From NCBI GenBank assembly GCA_903877945.1, contig CAIRFY010000645.1:1-8771 (forward strand): a DNA stretch of 8,771 nt, given 5' to 3'. Below are positions 4,906 to 8,771 of the stretch, one piece after another. The notes beneath the pieces were generated by a model that saw only the letters and a list, made by a program, of their open reading frames with translations, was not told the DNA's origin and did not search any database. Both the position numbers and the translations under genes were made by a program. Source of the DNA: an uncultured Oscillochloris sp. GTDB taxonomy: Bacteria > Chloroflexota > Chloroflexia > Chloroflexales > Chloroflexaceae. Positions within the stretch are counted from its first letter, which is position 1. Each line of letters opens with the position of its first letter.

Positions 4906-5727
4906 ATGGACAATGATGTACTCGATCAGGCAGCGATCCTCGCGGATCTGCGCACAGCGACCTTGCCGCGCACGGTACGCTGCTACGCGCAGGTTGGCTC
5001 GACAATGGACGTGGCGCGGCAGTTGCTCTCTAAGTTGCACGACGATGAACTGCCCCTGCTGGTGCAGGCCAACGAGCAGACCAGCGGGCGCGGTCGCCTC
5101 GGGCGATCCTGGAAGGCAGCGCCAGGCAGCGCCCTGCTGCTCTCGCTGGCCCTGCGGCCGCGCTGGCTGCCCCCCGAGCGGGCGCTTAGCCTGATCTGGA
5201 TGGCCGGGGTGGCTCTCTGCGATGCTGTGGTCGAGCAGACCGGGCTGGCCGCACTGCTGAAGTGGCCGAACGACCTGCTGCTGCCAATCGGCGACGGCGC
5301 GTATGCCAAAGTTGCTGGGATCTTGCTTGAGGCCGGGTTTGGCGGCAATGGGCTCGATTGGGTGATTATCGGCATCGGCATTAATGTCAGCGACTTCCCG
5401 CCGCCGACGTTCACCCGCTATCCGGCAACCAGTCTATACGCCGCTACTGGCCAGACGATTGATCGCCTGACGTTGCTGCGTACCCTCCTGCGCCACATGG
5501 ACACATGGCATGCCCGGATGATCGACGGTGACGAGCAGCCCTTGTTCGATGCCTGGCGCACACGACTCCACACCCTTGGCCACACTGTCACAGTACACAT
5601 GCCACAAGGCACCCTTACCGGCTGGGTCGAGGCGGTTGATCGCAGCGGTGCCCTCATCCTGCGCGACGACGCCGGGTATCTCCATACGATCACGACGGGC
5701 GATGTGGGAATATCCTCAGCCCTATGA
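4906..5727 (+). CDS. birA: Biotin--[acetyl-CoA-carboxylase] ligase, monofunctional (BirA class I)
   Basis: Cytosolic biotin protein ligase of 273 residues that makes biotinyl-5'-AMP and transfers biotin to the carrier lysine of biotin-dependent carboxylases. Motifs in order: GSTMD (31-35), the nucleotide/biotin loop QTSGRGRLGRSW (58-69), KWPND (119-123), KVAGILLE (135-142), GIGINV (156-161) and a C-terminal SH3-like domain ending in TTGDVG (263-268). There is no N-terminal helix-turn-helix before the catalytic core, so it should not act as a biotin-operon repressor as E. coli BirA does. The start is uncertain: ATG 4906 is preferred; in-frame ATG 4897 and TTG 4876 would add 3 and 10 residues. 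Its TGA overlaps an in-frame ATG of the LCP reading frame (ATGA, 5724-5727), but the LCP start is placed 90 bases later. If the organism fixes CO2 by the 3-hydroxypropionate cycle, as Chloroflexus does, biotin carboxylases would be central; that link is inference. Confidence 0.95.
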   Translation: MDNDVLDQAAILADLRTATLPRTVRCYAQVGSTMDVARQLLSKLHDDELPLLVQANEQTSGRGRLGRSWKAAPGSALLLSLALRPRWLPPERALSLIWMAGVALCDAVVEQTGLAALLKWPNDLLLPIGDGAYAKVAGILLEAGFGGNGLDWVIIGIGINVSDFPPPTFTRYPATSLYAATGQTIDRLTLLRTLLRHMDTWHARMIDGDEQPLFDAWRTRLHTLGHTVTVHMPQGTLTGWVEAVDRSGALILRDDAGYLHTITTGDVGISSAL

Positions 5728-5744
5728 TCTCATCAGCCCCGCCG

Positions 5745-5771
5745 TTGCCATTCGATAACCTGTGGTATAGT
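5745..5771 (+). promoter_or_regulatory. Promoter for the LCP-family gene
   Basis: TTGCCA (5745-5750, five of six) is followed by 15 bases and TATAGT (5766-5771, five of six) preceded by TGG, an extended -10. Predicted transcript start is near 5778, leaving a leader of about 36 bases before ATG 5814. It lies between the birA stop and that ATG, which argues against the upstream ATG at 5724. The 15-base spacing is short but acceptable with an extended -10. Confidence 0.55.
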
Positions 5772-5806
5772 GTGTCGAGCTACACAGCACTGAATAACTG
5801 GAGAGC

Positions 5807-5812
5807 AGGAGG
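5807..5812 (+). promoter_or_regulatory. Ribosome binding site of the LCP gene, unusually close to ATG
   Basis: AGGAGG ends one base before ATG 5814, closer than normal. A second GGAG (5800-5803) lies ten bases upstream. No alternative start codon occurs just downstream, and the encoded N-terminus (MPFSRRR plus a membrane helix) looks right for this family, so ATG 5814 is kept. Confidence 0.5.
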
Positions 5813-5813
5813 T

Positions 5814-6917
5814 ATGCCGTTTTCTCGCAGGCGCCTCATTCTCGGCGCCGTCCTCTTCATCGGATTGATAGTTGTCACCTCAACGCTACGCCTCGCCTAT
5901 GAGTGGCGACAGGCTCTTAACGATATTGACTCGATGATCGTCACGCCGGTGGCGATCTCGCTGCCCACGGATGGCTCTACATCCAACAATGTCGCTCAGT
6001 TCCCTCCAGCGGGTGTTATGTCCCAGGCTGCCGCCGCTGCCCAGGGTGCCGACAACGCATCGCTCTCTACGACACCCGGCGCTGAGACGACGCCCACTCT
6101 CCGACAGCAGACCTTAAACATCCTGCTGCTCGGCACTGACGCTCGTCCCGATGACATCGCACCCACCCGTACCGATGCCGTTGTACTCGTGCGACTTGAT
6201 CGCGACAATGGCAGGGTGAGTATGCTCTCTATCCCACGTGACTTGTGGGTGACGTATCCGAGCGGCGGATCGGGGCGGATTAATGCGGCGTTTGCCGTAG
6301 GTGAGAAGAAGTTCGGCCCCGGCGGTGGTGCGGCGCTGGCTAAGTCGACGGTAGGCAAGCTCCTCAACATCCAGGTCGATCAGTTTGTGCTGATCAATTT
6401 CCAGGGATTCAAGACGCTGATCGACCGGCTTGGCGGCATCACTGTCGATGTGCCTGATGCGATCAACGACCCGGCCTACCCCACCGATGACTACGGCACG
6501 ATTAGCGTGAGTTTCCCGGTTGGCCCGCAGCAACTTGACGGTGATCACGCCCTGATCTACGCACGCACCCGCCACGCCGACAGCGATTTCGGGCGCAACC
6601 AGCGCCAACAGTTGGTGCTGATGGCGATCTTCAACCGCGTTCGTGAGCGCGGTCTGCTCCAGCAGCTCACCAGTCTGGATGACTACACCGGGGCGCTGCG
6701 TGGCTATGTGCAGACCGACATGGGCCACAGTACCATGCTGGCTGTGGCAGGCTTCGCCCGCAACCTGCACCCCGATACGGTGCTGCGCTACGCGATTGAC
6801 TCGACGACGATTGTTGACCTGCACCCCCCGGCGACCTTCGCCGCCGAGCCGCGCTCGTTGCGCCGGATTGTCGCCCAATTTACGGGTGAGTCCACGTCCA
6901 CTGCTGGGGGAGAATAA
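5814..6917 (+). CDS. LytR-CpsA-Psr (LCP) family cell-wall glycopolymer transferase
   Basis: Membrane-anchored enzyme of 367 residues with its catalytic domain outside the cell. LCP proteins move polyprenyl-pyrophosphate-linked glycopolymers onto peptidoglycan or related acceptors. Visible: a basic N-terminus (MPFSRRR), one membrane helix (about 8-23), a low-complexity Ala/Ser/Thr stalk (about 45-98), then the LCP domain: LLLGTDAR (104-111, Asp109), TRTD (118-121), SIPRD (139-143, Arg142), GRINAAF (154-160) and YARTRHADSDFGRNQRQQ (249-266), which carries the arginines that bind pyrophosphate. The family was formerly annotated as 'cell envelope-related transcriptional attenuator'. It precedes murJ on the same strand with a 124-bp palindrome-rich gap. 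The ATG at 5724 would add 30 residues, including the translated promoter, and is rejected. The acceptor polymer in this organism cannot be told from sequence. Confidence 0.94.
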   Translation: MPFSRRRLILGAVLFIGLIVVTSTLRLAYEWRQALNDIDSMIVTPVAISLPTDGSTSNNVAQFPPAGVMSQAAAAAQGADNASLSTTPGAETTPTLRQQTLNILLLGTDARPDDIAPTRTDAVVLVRLDRDNGRVSMLSIPRDLWVTYPSGGSGRINAAFAVGEKKFGPGGGAALAKSTVGKLLNIQVDQFVLINFQGFKTLIDRLGGITVDVPDAINDPAYPTDDYGTISVSFPVGPQQLDGDHALIYARTRHADSDFGRNQRQQLVLMAIFNRVRERGLLQQLTSLDDYTGALRGYVQTDMGHSTMLAVAGFARNLHPDTVLRYAIDSTTIVDLHPPATFAAEPRSLRRIVAQFTGESTSTAGGE

Positions 6918-6937
6918 GCCTCGACCACGATCTCTGA

Positions 6938-6974
6938 CCCCTCCCCCTGCCCCCTCCCCTTCCAGGGGAGGGGG
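6938..6974. repeat. C-rich palindrome between the LCP gene and murJ
   Basis: A perfect 11-bp hairpin (6950-6960 with 6964-6974, loop TCC), preceded by more C runs. It resembles in composition and layout the C-rich palindromes of the element at 1446-1621 and may belong to the same family of intergenic repeats. No T tract follows, so it is not a standard terminator. The four C runs at 6938-6959 also give the minus strand strong G-quadruplex potential. Confidence 0.7.
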
Positions 6975-6982
6975 TGATGTAT

Positions 6983-7027
6983 TGCCTACAAACTGGCCAG
7001 GGCTTTGCCCTGGTCAGAGTGTAGGCA
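6983..7027 (+). promoter_or_regulatory. Imperfect hairpin just upstream of murJ
   Basis: TGCCTACA (6983-6990) pairs with TGTAGGCA (7020-7027); after a 2x2 internal loop, 6993-7003 pairs with 7007-7017 (11 bp, one G-T) around a TTT loop. It ends 14 bases before the murJ ATG. It might end LCP transcripts, separate LCP and murJ expression, or control murJ; no T tract follows. Confidence 0.5.
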
Positions 7028-7033
7028 TATAGA
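7005..7033 (+). promoter_or_regulatory. Possible murJ promoter giving a leaderless transcript
   Basis: TTGCCC (7005-7010, four of six), exactly 17 bases, then TATAGA (7028-7033, four of six). The start would be near 7040, only a base or two before ATG 7042. No ribosome site is visible apart from a weak AGAG (7031-7034). The -35 lies in the loop and descending arm of the hairpin at 6983-7027, so the two readings of this stretch compete. Confidence 0.35.
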
Positions 7034-7041
7034 GTTTGGTT

Positions 7042-8598
7042 ATGAGTACAGAGCAGACTCAGCCCGCCGCAGGCAACACAATGAGGAGCGTGGCCGTGGC
7101 CGCGCTCCTCATTGGCGTCGGCAGCATTGCCAGCCGCGCTCTCGGACTCATCCGTGAGCCGACTATTGCCTACTACTTCGGGCGTGGTGCGGCCACCGAT
7201 GCCTTCACCTTGGCATGGACGGTGCCCAATACCGTCTACGATATGCTGATCAATGGGGCGGTGAGCGCGGCCCTGGTGCCGGTGTTCAGCGAGTATGCCG
7301 AGGGCGACCAGGACGAGTTCTGGCGCGTGGTCTCGGGGGTGATCAGCATCGCCCTGGCCGCGCTGACGCTCCTGACGGCCCTGGTGGTCTGGCAGGCTCC
7401 GGCGGTGGTGAGTGTGCTGGTGCAGCCCGGCCAGGAGAGTCTGCGCGAGCAGACGACTGCGCTGGTGCGCCTGCTCATGCCCGCCGTGTTGCTGATGGGC
7501 GTCTCGGGCCTGACCACGGCCATCCTCTACGCCCGGCAGAAGTTTTTGCTGCCGGCCTTTGTTGGCGCTGCCTTCAATGTGGGCATGATCGCGGGCATTG
7601 TGCTGCTCCACGCACGGCTCGATGTGAGCAGCCTGGCGGCCGGCGCGATGATCGGCGCGGTGGGCCAGGTGGCCCTCCAGATGCCCGGCCTACGCGGCGC
7701 TCGCCTGCGCCCCAGCTTCAGCCTGGAGCATCCGGCGGTACGGCGCATCCTACGACTCTACGCCCCGGTGGCCCTCGGCATCGGATTCTCGATCATTGGC
7801 ACCCTGATCGACCGCTGGCTGGCCTCGGGGTTGCCCGCCGCACCCACCACCATGCGCTACGCCACCACCCTCATTCAGTTCCCGCTTGGCCTGGTGGCCT
7901 CGGCGGTCGCGCTGGCCGTGCTGCCCACCCTCTCACGGCAGAGCGCCGTTGGCGACGAGCGGGCCTTTCGGGCCACTCTGGCGATGGGACTCAAGGTGGT
8001 ACTCCTGCTCATTCTGCCCGCCACCGCCGGGCTCCTGGCCCTGGCTGAGCCGATCACGCGATTACTCTTCGAGCGCGGAGCTTTCGGCAGCACTGACTCA
8101 GCCGCCACAGCGATGGCCCTGCGCTTCTACCTGCCCGGCCTGCCCGCCGCTGCCATCGACCAGGTGCTGATCTTCGCCTTCTACTCGCGCAAGAATACCC
8201 TCACGCCGAACCTGATCCAGGGAGCCGCGATCAGCTTCTACCTGCTGGCCGCCCTGCCCCTGCTAGCGTTCACCCAACTAGGCTTCCTGGCCCTGGTACT
8301 CGGCAACTCGGCCCAGTGGGTCGGCCACGCCCTGATCGCCGCCTGGCTCCTGGCCCGCGCCGTGCCGATGGGCGGCCAGCGTCTTGGCGAAGCGGCGGCC
8401 AAGGGGCTTCTGGCCAGCCTCGCCATGGCCACCGCCGTAGCCGGGGCCGCCGTACTCCTCAGTGGTGCGCCAGTTCTATTCCAGGTGGCCCTCGCCGGCG
8501 GATTCGGCGGCCTCCTCTACCTCGGCATCTGCGCCGCCCTGCGCGTCGAGGCCCTCGGTTTTTTCCTCAGCGCCCTGCGCGGACGCTTCGCTCGGTAG
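7042..8598 (+). CDS. murJ: Lipid II flippase MurJ (MviN)
   Basis: Polytopic inner-membrane flippase of the MOP superfamily, 518 residues, typical length. MurJ moves lipid II from the cytoplasmic to the outer face of the membrane for peptidoglycan synthesis. Family marks: SRALGLIRE (31-39), PNTVYDMLINGAVSAALVPVF (62-82), RGAFG (345-349) and AFYSRKNTLTP (379-389, compare FYARxDTxTP in better-known MurJ). About 14 hydrophobic membrane segments are apparent, with a basic tail (RGRFAR). ATG 7042 is preferred; TTG 7036 would add only Met-Val, and an in-frame ATG at 7081 is also possible but has no ribosome site. It follows the LCP gene on the same strand, a sensible pairing since both handle undecaprenyl-linked wall precursors. 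Shared transcription is uncertain because of the palindromes and promoter candidate between them. Confidence 0.95.
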   Translation: MSTEQTQPAAGNTMRSVAVAALLIGVGSIASRALGLIREPTIAYYFGRGAATDAFTLAWTVPNTVYDMLINGAVSAALVPVFSEYAEGDQDEFWRVVSGVISIALAALTLLTALVVWQAPAVVSVLVQPGQESLREQTTALVRLLMPAVLLMGVSGLTTAILYARQKFLLPAFVGAAFNVGMIAGIVLLHARLDVSSLAAGAMIGAVGQVALQMPGLRGARLRPSFSLEHPAVRRILRLYAPVALGIGFSIIGTLIDRWLASGLPAAPTTMRYATTLIQFPLGLVASAVALAVLPTLSRQSAVGDERAFRATLAMGLKVVLLLILPATAGLLALAEPITRLLFERGAFGSTDSAATAMALRFYLPGLPAAAIDQVLIFAFYSRKNTLTPNLIQGAAISFYLLAALPLLAFTQLGFLALVLGNSAQWVGHALIAAWLLARAVPMGGQRLGEAAAKGLLASLAMATAVAGAAVLLSGAPVLFQVALAGGFGGLLYLGICAALRVEALGFFLSALRGRFAR

Positions 8599-8771
8599 TG
8601 GCCCGCCGGGGGACTGAAGCCCCCGGCTCTGAACGCCTACGACCTTCACCCTTTTACCCGCCGGAGGCTTCCCCGGCGGAACCTGCACGGTTCAGGTGCT
8701 CACGTGCGTAAAACAGTATCCACCGGAGAACCGGCTTCGTGCCTTCTGCACGATAGGGACGATCCCCTACA
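8599..8771. repeat. Non-coding run of small GC-rich hairpins downstream of murJ
   Basis: No gene is visible in these 173 bases. They hold GCCGGGGG / CCCCCGGC (8605-8612 with 8620-8627, 8 bp, loop ACTGAAG), CCGCCGG / CCGGCGG (8658-8664 with 8673-8679, 7 bp), ACCTG / CAGGT (8681-8685 with 8693-8697) and CCGG / CCGG (8723-8726 with 8731-8734). The first could end murJ transcripts although no T tract follows. The first stem with its 'ACTGAAG' loop resembles interspersed repeats I recall from Chloroflexota, but I cannot confirm copy number. The right edge may be the start of a structured RNA or repeat element that continues outside the window. Confidence 0.5.

Noticed and set aside
4906..5727. Bifunctional BirA acting as a biotin-operon repressor
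   Set aside because: No N-terminal DNA-binding domain; the protein starts about 30 residues before the conserved GSTMD motif.
5724..5813. In-frame extension of the LCP protein from the ATGA overlap with the birA stop
   Set aside because: It would translate through a good promoter and ribosome site and add 30 residues ahead of the natural membrane anchor. Translational coupling to birA is possible but not supported.
7215..8048. Long plus-strand frame inside murJ, and antisense frames opposite it
   Set aside because: Shadow frames of a clear MurJ coding region; Arg/Gly/Ala-rich with no motifs.

Overview
The window looks like chromosome from a high-GC member of the Chloroflexota, most likely a Chloroflexales-type filamentous bacterium. 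This rests on family recognition from memory: a cysteine-free ArsA/Get3 ATPase with a C-terminal HSP20-like domain, a secreted multi-repeat DUF5666-type protein ending in a 'YLPxVxR'-like tail, intergenic nested palindromes of the CCCTCACCCCC / CCCCTCTCCC type, and a cell-wall gene pair (LCP plus MurJ). No rRNA, tRNA, CRISPR array, transposase or phage gene is visible.

Layout. Positions 1-45 hold the last codons of a + strand gene that runs in from the left. A long hairpin with a T tract (52-102) separates it from the convergent ArsA-like gene (109-1287, minus). Between that gene and the divergent sirtuin gene (1741-2481, plus) lie about 450 bp with a good minus-strand promoter and a large nested inverted-repeat element (1446-1621, with a partial inverted copy at 1659-1677). 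After the sirtuin come an AT-rich spacer and a hairpin (2577-2608). Next is the largest gene, a secreted protein of 677 residues built of about eight DUF5666-like repeats (2735-4768), closed by a 28-bp stem hairpin (4785-4845). The right half holds three plus-strand genes: a monofunctional biotin protein ligase (birA, 4906-5727), an LCP-family enzyme (5814-6917) and the MurJ lipid II flippase (7042-8598). The last 170 bp are a non-coding run of small GC-rich hairpins.

How the genes relate. LCP and MurJ both act on undecaprenyl-linked envelope precursors: MurJ flips lipid II, and LCP enzymes transfer polyprenyl-linked glycopolymers to the wall. Biotin ligase activates biotin carboxylases. The sirtuin carries the Tyr-x-x-Arg marker of class III (desuccinylase/demalonylase) enzymes and may act on acylation linked to acyl-CoA metabolism. 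The ArsA-like ATPase has no cysteine at all, so it is unlikely to be a classical arsenite pump subunit. These are mostly ordinary genes and I see no convincing new multi-gene system. The best leads are the disulfide-patterned repeat protein, the nested palindromes with G-quadruplex potential, start sites that look leaderless, and long terminator-like hairpins lacking a U tract.
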